Shown here: in pieces, positions 44,582 to 55,270 of the stretch
Layout of the letters: each line of letters begins with the position of its first letter
Position numbering within the stretch: the first letter of the stretch is position 1
Source of the DNA: Actinoplanes sp. NBRC 103695
GTDB lineage: Bacteria; Actinomycetota; Actinomycetes; Mycobacteriales; Micromonosporaceae
NCBI RefSeq assembly: GCF_030269485.1
Contig: NZ_BSTL01000005.1
Coordinates: 169,010 to 233,009 of the forward strand
Direction of reading: 5' to 3'
Length of the DNA stretch: 64,000 nt
The notes under the pieces: generated by a model
The model's database searches: none
Told to the model about the DNA's origin: nothing
Seen by the model: only the letters and a program-made list of their open reading frames with translations
Translations under genes and position numbers: made by a program

Positions 44582-47500
44582 TCAGCCGCGTAAGCGCAGG
44601 CCGCGGGGGGTCACTCGGAAGCCGGCCGTCGTCAGGGCGTCCCGCAGGGGAGACGCGTGCACGGATTCGCCGTCGGCGCGTTCCACCGACATGGCGCCGA
44701 GCGCGCCGGAACGGACGGCCCTCGCCAGCCCTTCGCCGGCCGCAACCAGGGCCTCCGTGTCGTCCACGAACGACAGCAGCGTCCGGCCGCCGCGCTCGAC
44801 GTAGATCACCAGCTCGCCGCCGACCAGCACGACCAAGGCGCCGGCCTTGCGGCCCGCCCGGTGGCCGGTCGCCGCGACCTTTTCGCCGTCGCCGCTGTCG
44901 ACCACGCGTTCCGGCCAGGGCAGCGCCGCGCCGTAGGGGTTGGCCGGGTCGGTCGAGGCCAGCACCACCGCGGACACGCCGGTCCGGCGGGTGAGCTCGG
45001 CCGGCTCGGCGAGTGCCCGCAGACGGTCGACCGCGCCGGGCACCGCGAACTGCGCCGCCCCCAAACCCTCGACGAAGTAGCCGCGTCGGGCCGCCCCGCG
45101 TTCTTCCAGGGCGCCGAGCACCGGGTACACGGCTGCGAAACCGCCGGTCACGCCCTCGGACATGACCGCGCCTCGGGTGATCACGCCGTGGCGTTCGAGC
45201 AGGAGGTCGGCGAGTGCCGCCGCGCGGCGGGTGAGGTCGAGGTCGCGGTCGGGGAGCCGGGACCAGCGGCCGGCCATCGCGGGCGGTCCGGTGCGGCTGG
45301 GCATGGTCGCGCGGCCGGGCCTGCGGTAGCGGGTGCGCGCCGGCGCGGCCTTCGCGCGGTGGGCGCCGCTGCTGCCGAGCAGGCCGCGGAGCGGCGCGAA
45401 GGTGTCGTTGGTCAGGTGGCCGCCCCAGACCAGGTCCCAGACCGCCGCGGTGAGTGCGGGGTCGTCGGTGGAACCCACCCGATCGGAGAGAGACCGGAAG
45501 AACAGCGCCTGCCCGTCGCCGAGCGTGTCCAGCACGGACTGGTGCAGCGGGGTGAGCGCCAGCTCGTCGTCCGGTGGCGGCAGCAGCAGGGGTGCCATGT
45601 CGGCGTACGCCAGGGTCACCCACCCGTCGTTGCCACCCACCGAGCCGGCGCCGGCCCACACCAGCTCGCCCGATCCGGTCAGCTCGTCCAGCATTGCCGG
45701 GCTGAAGTCCGCGACCCGCGCCGGCAGCACGAGCCGTTCCCAGGCCGAGGCCGGGATCGCGACGCCCTGCAACTGCTCGACCGTGGCCGCGACCGCATCG
45801 ACCCCGCGCGCGTTGCCGCCCACCTGGTGCCATCGGGGCAGGAACGCGGCCAGCACCCTCGGCGGGACCGGCTCGATCTCGCGGCGCAACGCGGCCAGCG
45901 ACCGTCGCCGCAGCAGGCGCAGCACCTCGGCGCCGCACCACTCGCTGCCCGCCCCGTCGGGCGAGAACTCCCCACTGACCACCCGGCCGGTGGCGCTCAG
46001 CCGTTTCAGGGCCTGCTCGACCACGAACACGCCGAGCCCGAAATGCGCCGCGCACGTGGCCGCGGCGAACGGGCCGTGTGTCCGCGAGTAGCGCGCGACC
46101 AGGTCACCGAGCGGGTCGGCGACCGGTTCCAGGTAGGCCTCGGCCACCCCCACCGGTAGCGCCACCCCCAGCGCGTCGCGGAAGCGGCCCGCGTCCTCGA
46201 CGCCGATCCACCGTTCCTCGCCGGCGATCCGCACCCGCAGCGCACGGCGCGTGCTCTCCAGAGAGCGGGCCCAGTCCAGGTCGACGTGGCGGTCCGTCAG
46301 CGCCTTGTCGGAGAGGTCGCCCAGCAGCCGCAGCAGCTCGGCGGTGTCCTCCGCGTCGCGGGGCGTCCGCTGCGGGGTCAGCCACTGCAGCTGGTTCTCC
46401 GTCTCGGTCACGACCGCCGGATCGAGCAGCTCGCGCAGGTCGACCCGGCCGAGCAGCTCACCGAGCAGCGTGGAGTCGAGGGCCAGCGCGGCGGCCCGGC
46501 GCTCGGCCAGCGGCGCGTCACCCTCGTAGAGGAACGCCCCCACGTACCCGAACAACAGCGACCGGGCGAACGGCGACGGCCGCGGCGTCTCGGTCTCCAC
46601 CAGCCGCACCTTGCGGCCGCCGATCTCGCGCATCAGACCGACCAGGCCGGGCAGGTCGAAGACGTCCTGCAGGCACTCGCGGGCCGCCTCCAGCGTCACC
46701 GGGAAGTCGGCGTACTCGCGGGCGACGTCGAGCAGCTGCGCCGACCGCTGGCGCTGCTGCCAGAGCGGCTGACGGCGGCGCGGATCGCGGCGGGGCAGCA
46801 GCAGCGACCGGGCGGCGCACTCACGGAACCGGGACGCGAACAGGGCGGATGTGCCCACCGACTCCTCGACGAGCTGGCTGATCTCCTCGGGGTCGAACAC
46901 GACCAGGTCGGCGCCCGGCGGTTCCTCGGCGGTGTCCGGCAAGCGGATCACGATGCCGTCGTCGGAGGGCATGACCTGCCCGTCCACGCCGTACCGCTCG
47001 CCCAGCCGGCGGGCGATCGCCAACGCCCACGGCGCGTTGACCCGCGCGCCGAGGACACAGTGCACCGTCAGCCGCCAGTCGCCGATCTCGTCGCGGAAAC
47101 GCTCGACCACAATCGTCCGGTCGTCGGGCAGGTTGCGCGTCGCCTCGCGCTGTTCCCGCAGGTAGGCGATCAGGTTGCCGGCGGCCCACTCGTCCAGCCC
47201 CGCATCGCGCAGGGAGGCGATCGCCTTCTCGTCATCGGCCTTGGACAGGGTGCGCAGCCGTGCCCCGATGGCCCGGCCCAGCTCGACCGGGCGGCCGAGC
47301 GCGTCACCTTTCCAGAACGGCATCCGCGCCGGTGCGCCCGGGGCGGGCGTGACGAGCACCCGGTCGGGCGTGATGTCCTCGATCCGCCAGGACGTCGAGC
47401 CCAGCAGGAAGACGTCGCCGACGCGAGACTCGTACACCATCTCCTCGTCGAGCTCACCGACCCGGGAGGCCTTCTCCGAGCCGGCCAGGAAGACCCCGAA

Positions 47501-49138
47501 CATGCCCCGGTCGGGGATGGTGCCGCCGCTGGTCACGGCCAGCCGCTGCGCGCCCGGCCGGCCGGTCAGCTGGTCGGTGCCGCGGTCCCAGACCAGGCGC
47601 GGCCGCAGCTCGGCGAAAGCGGTCGACGGATAACGCCCGGACAGCATGTCGAGCACCGCGTGCAGGGCCGAGTCGGGCAGTTCGGCGAACGGCGCCGTCC
47701 GCCGGACCAGCGTCGCCAGGTCGTCGAGCTGCCAGGTGTCCAGGGCGACCATGGCCACGATCTGCTGGGCCAGCACGTCCAGCGGATTGCGCAGGTAGCG
47801 CAACTCCTCGATCGCGCCGGCGGTCATCCGTTCCGAGACCACGGCGCAGGAGACGAGGTCACCGCGATGCTTGGGGAAGACCACGCCGCGGGACACCGCA
47901 CCGACCTGGTGCCCGGCCCGCCCGATGCGCTGCAGACCGGCTGAGACCGATGGTGGCGCCTCGATCTGCACGACCAGGTCGACGGCGCCCATGTCGATGC
48001 CCAGCTCCAGGCTGGAGGTGGCGACGACCGCGGGCAGCCGGCCGGATTTCAGCGCCTCCTCGATCTGTTTGCGCTCCTCACGCGACACCGAGCCGTGATG
48101 CGCCCGGGCGACCACCGGCGCGGCGCCTCGGGTGCCGCCGGCCTGCGCCATGATCTCGGCGGGCAGCCGGGTCGCCTCCGGCGGCGGCTCACCCGCGCGC
48201 TCGGCGGACAGCTCGTTGATGCGGGCGCACAGCCGCTCGGCGCCGCGGCGTGAGTTGGTGAACACGATCGTGGACCGGTGCGCCTCGATGAGGTCGAGCA
48301 CCCGTTCCTCCACCGCCGGCCATATCGACGGCTGACGGCGTACCCCATCGGGGTTGTCAAGATCGTTTTCTTGAACCTCGTCGAGCCTGGTCATGTCCTC
48401 GACCGGCACCTGCACCTCGACCTCGATCGTCTTGGTGCTCGGCGGCTGCACGATCTCCACCTGGTGGGCGCCGCCGAGGAAGCGGGCGGTGTCGTCGATC
48501 GGCCGGACCGTCGCGGAGAGCCCGACCCGCTGCGCCGGCTTGGGCAGCAGCTCGTCCAGCCGTTCCAGGGATAGCGCGAGGTGGGCGCCGCGCTTGGTGG
48601 CCGCGACGGCGTGCACCTCGTCGATGATCACGGTCTGCACGCCCCGCAGCGACTCGCGGGCCGCGGAGGTCAGGAGCAGGAACAACGACTCCGGCGTGGT
48701 GATCAGCACGTCGGGCGGGGTGCGCTGGAAGCTGCGGCGCTCGTCGGCCGGCGTGTCGCCGGTGCGCATGCCGACGGTGATGTCGGGCGGCGGCACGCCC
48801 AGCCGCCCCGACGCCTGCCGGATGCCGGTCAGCGGCGCCCGCAGGTTGCGCTCGACATCCACCGCCAGCGCCTTGAGCGGGCTGACGTAGAGGATGCGGC
48901 AGCGCTGCTTCGGATCGTCGGGCAGCGGCTCGTGGGCCAGCCGATCGAGGGACCAGAGGAACGCGGCCAGCGTCTTGCCGGAGCCGGTCGGCGCGACCAC
49001 GAGCGCGTGGTGACCGGCGCCGATCGCCCGCCACGCACCCGCCTGCGCCGCGGTGGGCGCGGCGAACGCGGCCTGGAACCACTCCCGCGTGGCCGGGCCG
49101 AACTGCTCCAACACCTGCTGTTCCCGCACGCCAACCAT
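44582..49138 (-). CDS. lhr: Large Lhr-family DNA/RNA helicase
   Basis: The 1518-residue SF2 helicase matches the long actinobacterial Lhr, a 3'-5' DNA translocase that prefers RNA:DNA hybrids. The N-terminal RecA domain has Walker A APTGSGKTLAAF, DEVH in VIIDEVHAVA, and SAT. The second has TSSLELGIDMGAVDLV and QRIGRAGH. A winged helix, the Lhr core domain and a long DUF-type C-terminal half follow. The frame is intact. The start could be 49138, 49171 or GTG 49129; no good ribosome-binding site helps. In mycobacteria lhr neighbours nei; here nei2 is 2.8 kb away. Confidence 0.92.
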   Translation of the reverse strand: MVGVREQQVLEQFGPATREWFQAAFAAPTAAQAGAWRAIGAGHHALVVAPTGSGKTLAAFLWSLDRLAHEPLPDDPKQRCRILYVSPLKALAVDVERNLRAPLTGIRQASGRLGVPPPDITVGMRTGDTPADERRSFQRTPPDVLITTPESLFLLLTSAARESLRGVQTVIIDEVHAVAATKRGAHLALSLERLDELLPKPAQRVGLSATVRPIDDTARFLGGAHQVEIVQPPSTKTIEVEVQVPVEDMTRLDEVQENDLDNPDGVRRQPSIWPAVEERVLDLIEAHRSTIVFTNSRRGAERLCARINELSAERAGEPPPEATRLPAEIMAQAGGTRGAAPVVARAHHGSVSREERKQIEEALKSGRLPAVVATSSLELGIDMGAVDLVVQIEAPPSVSAGLQRIGRAGHQVGAVSRGVVFPKHRGDLVSCAVVSERMTAGAIEELRYLRNPLDVLAQQIVAMVALDTWQLDDLATLVRRTAPFAELPDSALHAVLDMLSGRYPSTAFAELRPRLVWDRGTDQLTGRPGAQRLAVTSGGTIPDRGMFGVFLAGSEKASRVGELDEEMVYESRVGDVFLLGSTSWRIEDITPDRVLVTPAPGAPARMPFWKGDALGRPVELGRAIGARLRTLSKADDEKAIASLRDAGLDEWAAGNLIAYLREQREATRNLPDDRTIVVERFRDEIGDWRLTVHCVLGARVNAPWALAIARRLGERYGVDGQVMPSDDGIVIRLPDTAEEPPGADLVVFDPEEISQLVEESVGTSALFASRFRECAARSLLLPRRDPRRRQPLWQQRQRSAQLLDVAREYADFPVTLEAARECLQDVFDLPGLVGLMREIGGRKVRLVETETPRPSPFARSLLFGYVGAFLYEGDAPLAERRAAALALDSTLLGELLGRVDLRELLDPAVVTETENQLQWLTPQRTPRDAEDTAELLRLLGDLSDKALTDRHVDLDWARSLESTRRALRVRIAGEERWIGVEDAGRFRDALGVALPVGVAEAYLEPVADPLGDLVARYSRTHGPFAAATCAAHFGLGVFVVEQALKRLSATGRVVSGEFSPDGAGSEWCGAEVLRLLRRRSLAALRREIEPVPPRVLAAFLPRWHQVGGNARGVDAVAATVEQLQGVAIPASAWERLVLPARVADFSPAMLDELTGSGELVWAGAGSVGGNDGWVTLAYADMAPLLLPPPDDELALTPLHQSVLDTLGDGQALFFRSLSDRVGSTDDPALTAAVWDLVWGGHLTNDTFAPLRGLLGSSGAHRAKAAPARTRYRRPGRATMPSRTGPPAMAGRWSRLPDRDLDLTRRAAALADLLLERHGVITRGAVMSEGVTGGFAAVYPVLGALEERGAARRGYFVEGLGAAQFAVPGAVDRLRALAEPAELTRRTGVSAVVLASTDPANPYGAALPWPERVVDSGDGEKVAATGHRAGRKAGALVVLVGGELVIYVERGGRTLLSFVDDTEALVAAGEGLARAVRSGALGAMSVERADGESVHASPLRDALTTAGFRVTPRGLRLRG

Positions 49139-49336
49139 GGTGCCCCGGAGGTACGACAAAAATGCGGTCACGCCTCGCCGGTGACTGCCACGTATCGGTC
49201 ATCCGAGCATGAGTAGGACCGTCGACCAGCGGTTTCGGGTGACCGGAAGGACCATGGTGCATCTCCGGTGTCCTGCGGCACATTGGCAGGGACCGCGCTC
49301 GATGTGTCATACAGCCGAATGAAGCCAGGAGGCTCC

Positions 49337-50188
49337 GTGTTCACCTCGGCACCACACGTACGGCGCCTCGGCAGCGCCGCCGCGGCAATCGCGGCCCTCG
49401 CTGCCATCACCCTCAGCGCTTCACCCGCCGCCGCAGCCGATGACGGCTACGTCCGGCTCGCCCACCTGTCACCCGATACGCCCCAGGTGGACGTGTACCT
49501 GAAGGCGGACTCCGGCGGTAAGGAGCAGACCTTCCCCGGCGTCGGCTACGGGGTCATGTCCCCCTACCTGCGGCTTTCCGCCGGGCGGTACTCGGTCGCC
49601 ATGCGCAAGGCGGGCGCCGACCCCAAGACCAAACCGGTCCTCACCACGGAGGTCTCGGTCCAGGGCGGCCAGGCCTACACGGTCGCGGGCGTCGGTCGTT
49701 ACGCGGACCTGGGCCTTCGCGTGCTCCAGGACGACCTCGAACTGCCCGAGCCGGGCGAGTCCAAGGTCAGGATCATTCAAGCTTCGGTACGCGCACCCGT
49801 GCTCGATGTGAACGTCGCCGACGGACCGAGCATCGCCGACGGCGTCCAGTTCGCCACCACGACGGACTATCGCCAGGTCAAGCCCGGAAAGTGGACGGTC
49901 AAGGTGCAGCCGAGCGGTGGCGGGCGGAGCAGCAGCCTGCCCTGCACCCTGGGCGCGGGGAGTGTCTACTCGCTGCTGGTGCTCGACGCCAAGGGCGGCG
50001 GCCTCAAGCCGGAACTGCACATCGACGCCGGAGGTCAGGGCCAGGTCCCGCGCGGCGGCGTGGCCACCGGCGTAGGCGGCACCCAGCCCGGATCCCCGAT
50101 GCCGATGGCGCTGACGATCGCGGGCATCGCGGCCGTACTCACCGGTGGCCTGGTGGTCCTCATCCGCCGGCGTCCCCGGACGGCCTGA
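49337..50188 (+). CDS. DUF4397 secreted/surface protein
   Basis: The 283-residue protein has a signal peptide (about 1-35, ending SPAAAA) and a DUF4397 beta domain repeated twice. The first repeat has YVRLAHLSPDTPQVDVYLKA and the second has KVRIIQASVRAPVLDVNVAD. After a Gly-rich stretch comes one C-terminal membrane helix (ALTIAGIAAVLTGGLVVLI) and a basic RRRPRTA tail, a layout like a surface-anchor signal without a clear LPxTG. GTG 49337 is chosen since AGGAGG ends four bases before it; ATG 49319 is the alternative. The sortase gene is next, so it is a candidate substrate. Confidence 0.85.
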   Translation: MFTSAPHVRRLGSAAAAIAALAAITLSASPAAAADDGYVRLAHLSPDTPQVDVYLKADSGGKEQTFPGVGYGVMSPYLRLSAGRYSVAMRKAGADPKTKPVLTTEVSVQGGQAYTVAGVGRYADLGLRVLQDDLELPEPGESKVRIIQASVRAPVLDVNVADGPSIADGVQFATTTDYRQVKPGKWTVKVQPSGGGRSSSLPCTLGAGSVYSLLVLDAKGGGLKPELHIDAGGQGQVPRGGVATGVGGTQPGSPMPMALTIAGIAAVLTGGLVVLIRRRPRTA

Positions 50189-50203
50189 CCCGGCGCTCGA
50201 ACC

Positions 50204-51520
50204 ATGACCGCGGAGTCTGAGGAGGCGTCGGTTTCCGAGGAGTCGACGCCTTCGCCGGGCGGGCCGACGCCTTCGCCGGGCGGGCCGACGCCTTCGCCGG
50301 GCGGCGTGACGCTTTCGGCGAGCGGGCCGATGCCGTTGCCGGGCGGGGCGACGCCTGCGGCGGGCGGTGTGCGCGCGGTGATCCGGATTGAATCCGCGGA
50401 CGAACCGCCTGCTCGCGGGCGTGCCCGGGTCGACGGCGCAATCGATCCCGCGCTGCGTGACGCGCCGTTGTATGTCGCGCCGCTCCAACGCCGCCTGCGG
50501 CCCCCGCCCCCGTCGCCGCCCTCGATGGCGCGACCCTCGATGCTGCGACCCTCGATGCTGCCGACCCCGGCGCCCTCGCCGGCGTCTGCGGCCGTGAGTT
50601 CGTCGCCGGGCCCTGCGTCCAGCGGATCGCCGCTGGTGGGTCCGGCGGTGCCGACGTCGCCGCTGGTCGGTCGGCGCTCGCCGTCCCCGCCGGAGACCGA
50701 TGCCCCGTCGAACTCCGATCCTTCCCCCGCGACCTCGTTGCCAGGCCCTCCCACCCCCTCCGCCGCAGAGGCAGAAGAACCAGGTGGCGACCCATCCGAG
50801 GTCGGTCCGGCTCCGAATCCTCCGGTGCCGCCAGCGCAAGGAAGACTCCGCCGTCTCGGGAAGAGCGCGCTCATGCCCGTGATCGCCGCTGCCCTGGCGG
50901 CGTTCGTCGCCGGCACCGGTTACCTGGCGATCAGGGAGCGCCCGGCCTCCGACGACGTCGGCCGCTGGGCCGGGACACCGCAGGCAGCACCACCCGCCGC
51001 CGCCCCCAGCGACGAGGCGCCGTTCGCCGTGTCCACCGACGGCGCCGCGCCCGACCCGTTCGCCGCTTTCGCTCCCACCTACTCCGGCACGCCGACCCGC
51101 CTGCGGGTGAAGGCGATCGGCGTCGACACCCCTCTCGAGGCGCTGCGGCTCGGCCCGGACGGTGCGCTCACCCCGCCGAAGGACTTCGCCAAGGCCGGCT
51201 TCTACGCCGACGGCACGCTGCCGGGTGACATCGGTCCGGCGGTCATCGCCGGTCACGTCGACTCGAAGCGTGGCCCGGCCGTCTTCTACAAGCTCCGCGA
51301 GATGCAGAAGGGCGACCGCATCGAGGTGGTGCGCGGGAGCAAGACGGTCGCCTACACCGTCACGTCCACGGCCTGGCATCCCAAGAGCAAATTCCCGACA
51401 GATCAGGTGTACGGACCCACACCGGACAGCCAGCTGCGGCTTATCACGTGCGGTGGGGTTTTCGATCACACGCTGCGGTCATATAAGGACAACCTCGTGG
51501 TCTACGCGGTGGCCGGGTGA
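50204..51520 (+). CDS. Class F sortase
   Basis: The 438-residue transpeptidase has a long Pro/Ser/Ala-rich N-terminal region of about 220 residues with PTPSPGG repeats. A membrane helix at about 225-245 (MPVIAAALAAFVAGTGYLAI) leads to the sortase domain. Catalytic residues are H351 (VIAGHVDSKRG), C416 (LITCGG) and R413 in QLRLITCGG. Class F sortases are typical of actinobacteria and anchor surface proteins. It starts 15 bases after the DUF4397 gene, so the pair is an operon. Confidence 0.9.
   Translation: MTAESEEASVSEESTPSPGGPTPSPGGPTPSPGGVTLSASGPMPLPGGATPAAGGVRAVIRIESADEPPARGRARVDGAIDPALRDAPLYVAPLQRRLRPPPPSPPSMARPSMLRPSMLPTPAPSPASAAVSSSPGPASSGSPLVGPAVPTSPLVGRRSPSPPETDAPSNSDPSPATSLPGPPTPSAAEAEEPGGDPSEVGPAPNPPVPPAQGRLRRLGKSALMPVIAAALAAFVAGTGYLAIRERPASDDVGRWAGTPQAAPPAAAPSDEAPFAVSTDGAAPDPFAAFAPTYSGTPTRLRVKAIGVDTPLEALRLGPDGALTPPKDFAKAGFYADGTLPGDIGPAVIAGHVDSKRGPAVFYKLREMQKGDRIEVVRGSKTVAYTVTSTAWHPKSKFPTDQVYGPTPDSQLRLITCGGVFDHTLRSYKDNLVVYAVAG
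50245..50303 (+). repeat. 21-bp in-frame repeat in the sortase N-terminus
   Basis: Units starting at 50245, 50266 and 50287 encode PTPSPGG; the first two are identical and the third differs at its end. Further decayed copies run to about 50370. Repeat length can vary without affecting the sortase core. Confidence 0.85.
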
Positions 51521-51581
51521 TCGCCGTTCCCCCGTTTCCGGGCGAATGACTATTCTTAGGCCAAGCGACGGGTGGGGGCTG

Positions 51582-53468
51582 ATGGCGGTCAGGCGCATGC
51601 TCATCGCCGGGCGGTATCGATTGCACGAGCCGGTCGGCTCCGGCGGCATGGGCCGGGTCTGGATGGCCCGTGACGAGATGCTCGACCGGGATGTGGCGGT
51701 CAAGGAGTTCGTACCACCGGACTGGATGACCGACGACGAGAAGAACCGGCTGCGCGACCGTACGCTCCGGGAGGCCCGCAGCGCGGCACGTCTCAACCAC
51801 CCGCACGTGGTCCGCATCTATGACGTGGTGCACGCCGGCGGCCTGCCCTGGATCGTGATGGAGTACGTCCCGTCCCGCTCCCTGCACCAGGTCATCGCCG
51901 AGGACGGGCCGTACGACCCGGCCGCCGCGGCCCGCATCGGCCTGGACGTGCTGGACGCGCTGACCGCCGCGCATCGTGCCGGCGTGCTGCATCGCGACAT
52001 CAAGCCGCACAACGTGCTGATCGGCGACGGCCGGGTGGTGCTCACCGATTTCGGCCTGGCCACGTTCGTCGACGACGGCGCCGTCACCGGCCCGGGCATG
52101 GTCGTGGGCTCCCCGCAGTACGTGTCGCCGGAGCGAGCCCGGGACGGCGCCTCCACCGTGGAGTCCGACCTGTGGTCGCTGGGCGCCTCGCTCTACGCCG
52201 CGGTCGAGGGCCGTTCGCCGTACGCCCGGGAGAGCGCGATGGCCACGCTGATGGCGCTGGCCACCGACTCGCCCGACCCGCCGGTGCTGGCCGGGCCGCT
52301 GGCGCCGGTGCTGATGGGTCTGCTGCAGCGTGATCCGGCCGCCCGGCTGACCGCCGATCAGGTGGAGGAGCGGTTGCGTGCGGTTGTGGCCGGCGCGCGT
52401 ACTCCGGAGAAGGCCAGGGTGACCCCCAACCGCGCGCGCGTCCCACTGCCCCGATCCCCGGCCGAGGTCGGCAACGCGGCGCAGCCGCGGCTGAGCGGGA
52501 TGCTGACGGACACACCCGCGCGTCCCGATGTCGAGCCGGAGCCCGTCGTCGAACGCAACGCGTCGCCGGTCACCGCCGGTGAGCCCGCGGCCGCACCTGC
52601 CGCGCGTCGCGGCAATCGCGGTCCGCTGGCGGCCGAACCCCGTGTGAAGAACGCGAAACGAGCGCCTCTCGCGGCGGCGGAGCACGCGCCGCCGCCCGAC
52701 ACGATCACCGTGCTGCCGGTCGGCGCGCGGCGGAATCGTGCCCGCTTCGTGGTGGCGGGTGCGCTGCTGGTCGCGGTCCTGGCCGGCACCGGTCTCGCGG
52801 CCGGTTACCTGCGTCAGGGCGATGACGACCGGGCCCGCCCGGTCGTCGTCACGCCGACCGGCTCGGCCGAGCCGGCGGCGTCCGTCACTCCCGCGGTCGC
52901 CGGGTTCAGTCCGGCGATCTGCGACCGCGAGCCGGCTCAGGACGCGCCGCGCACCCCTCAGGCAGGCGCGAAGACCGACGTCAACGGCTGGGAACTCGTG
53001 TCCGGCTTCTCGTACTTCCTCGATCCGGCCGGGTTCCACATCGCAGTGCCGGACGGCTGGACCTACGAGCGGATCGGCACCACGGTCTGCTTCCGTGACC
53101 CGGAGAACGTCCGCATCCTGAGCATCGATCACGGCCGGAACCCCACCGGCGATCCGGTGGCGGCCTGCCGGACCGAGGCGACCCGGCTCGTGCGGGCGGG
53201 CGCGTTGCCGAAGTATCAGCAGGTCGGCGAGATCGAGCGGGTGCCGCTGCTCAACCGGGCGGCCGACTGGGAGTACCGCTACGACAACGCCTCGGCGGTG
53301 CGGATGCATGCGATCACGAGGTGGTTCGCCTCCGGCCCGAACGCGTACGCCCTCGGCTGGATCACCCGCGACTTCGACTGGGATCAGAACCGGGCGACGT
53401 ACGCGATGATCCAGAGCTCGTTCTACCGTCAACAGCCGACCGGGTTGCGTGCGACGCCGCGGCGCTGA
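51582..53468 (+). CDS. Transmembrane Ser/Thr protein kinase
   Basis: The 628-residue PknB-like kinase has its kinase domain at about 8-270. The Gly loop is GSGGMGRVW, K41 lies in VAVKEF, D139 in HRDIKPHNVL, then DFGL and SPQYVSPERA. A Pro/Arg/Ala-rich juxtamembrane region leads to a membrane helix near 388-408 (FVVAGALLVAVLAGTGLAAGY). The extracellular part (about 460-620) starts with a Cys-containing sequence and has FHIAVPDGWTYERIG. It has no PASTA repeats. The domain resembles one seen in other actinobacterial kinases. ATG 51582 is used, with a GGGTGGGGG stretch upstream. Confidence 0.92.
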   Translation: MAVRRMLIAGRYRLHEPVGSGGMGRVWMARDEMLDRDVAVKEFVPPDWMTDDEKNRLRDRTLREARSAARLNHPHVVRIYDVVHAGGLPWIVMEYVPSRSLHQVIAEDGPYDPAAAARIGLDVLDALTAAHRAGVLHRDIKPHNVLIGDGRVVLTDFGLATFVDDGAVTGPGMVVGSPQYVSPERARDGASTVESDLWSLGASLYAAVEGRSPYARESAMATLMALATDSPDPPVLAGPLAPVLMGLLQRDPAARLTADQVEERLRAVVAGARTPEKARVTPNRARVPLPRSPAEVGNAAQPRLSGMLTDTPARPDVEPEPVVERNASPVTAGEPAAAPAARRGNRGPLAAEPRVKNAKRAPLAAAEHAPPPDTITVLPVGARRNRARFVVAGALLVAVLAGTGLAAGYLRQGDDDRARPVVVTPTGSAEPAASVTPAVAGFSPAICDREPAQDAPRTPQAGAKTDVNGWELVSGFSYFLDPAGFHIAVPDGWTYERIGTTVCFRDPENVRILSIDHGRNPTGDPVAACRTEATRLVRAGALPKYQQVGEIERVPLLNRAADWEYRYDNASAVRMHAITRWFASGPNAYALGWITRDFDWDQNRATYAMIQSSFYRQQPTGLRATPRR

Positions 53469-55085
<1,617 letters not shown>

Positions 55086-55091
55086 CCGACG

Positions 55092-55126
55092 TGCCCGGGG
55101 GAGGGGCCGGCACCCTCTCCCGGGCA
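55092..55126 (+). terminator. Terminator-like hairpin after the M28 gene
   Basis: TGCCCGGGGGAGG pairs imperfectly with CCTCTCCCGGGCA around a 9-base loop, just downstream of the aminopeptidase stop. No T tract follows. Confidence 0.6.
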
Positions 55127-55270
55127 TCCGTCCGTGACGTACGACACTGATGACGTGGCGCAACCAGCGTGCTCCCAGGCAGCGTTCAGCCATTCTTGTT
55201 ACTTTCCCGGGATGAATGGCAGTACCCAGCCGGGCTCGGCCCGGCTCTCCTACGGCCCGTCGAGGCCGTC

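Noticed and set aside
44391..44804. Forward frames through the pentamer tract
   Set aside because: The translations are Arg-Ala-Val-Pro microsatellite repeats that run into the antisense of lhr. No ribosome-binding site or family is present.
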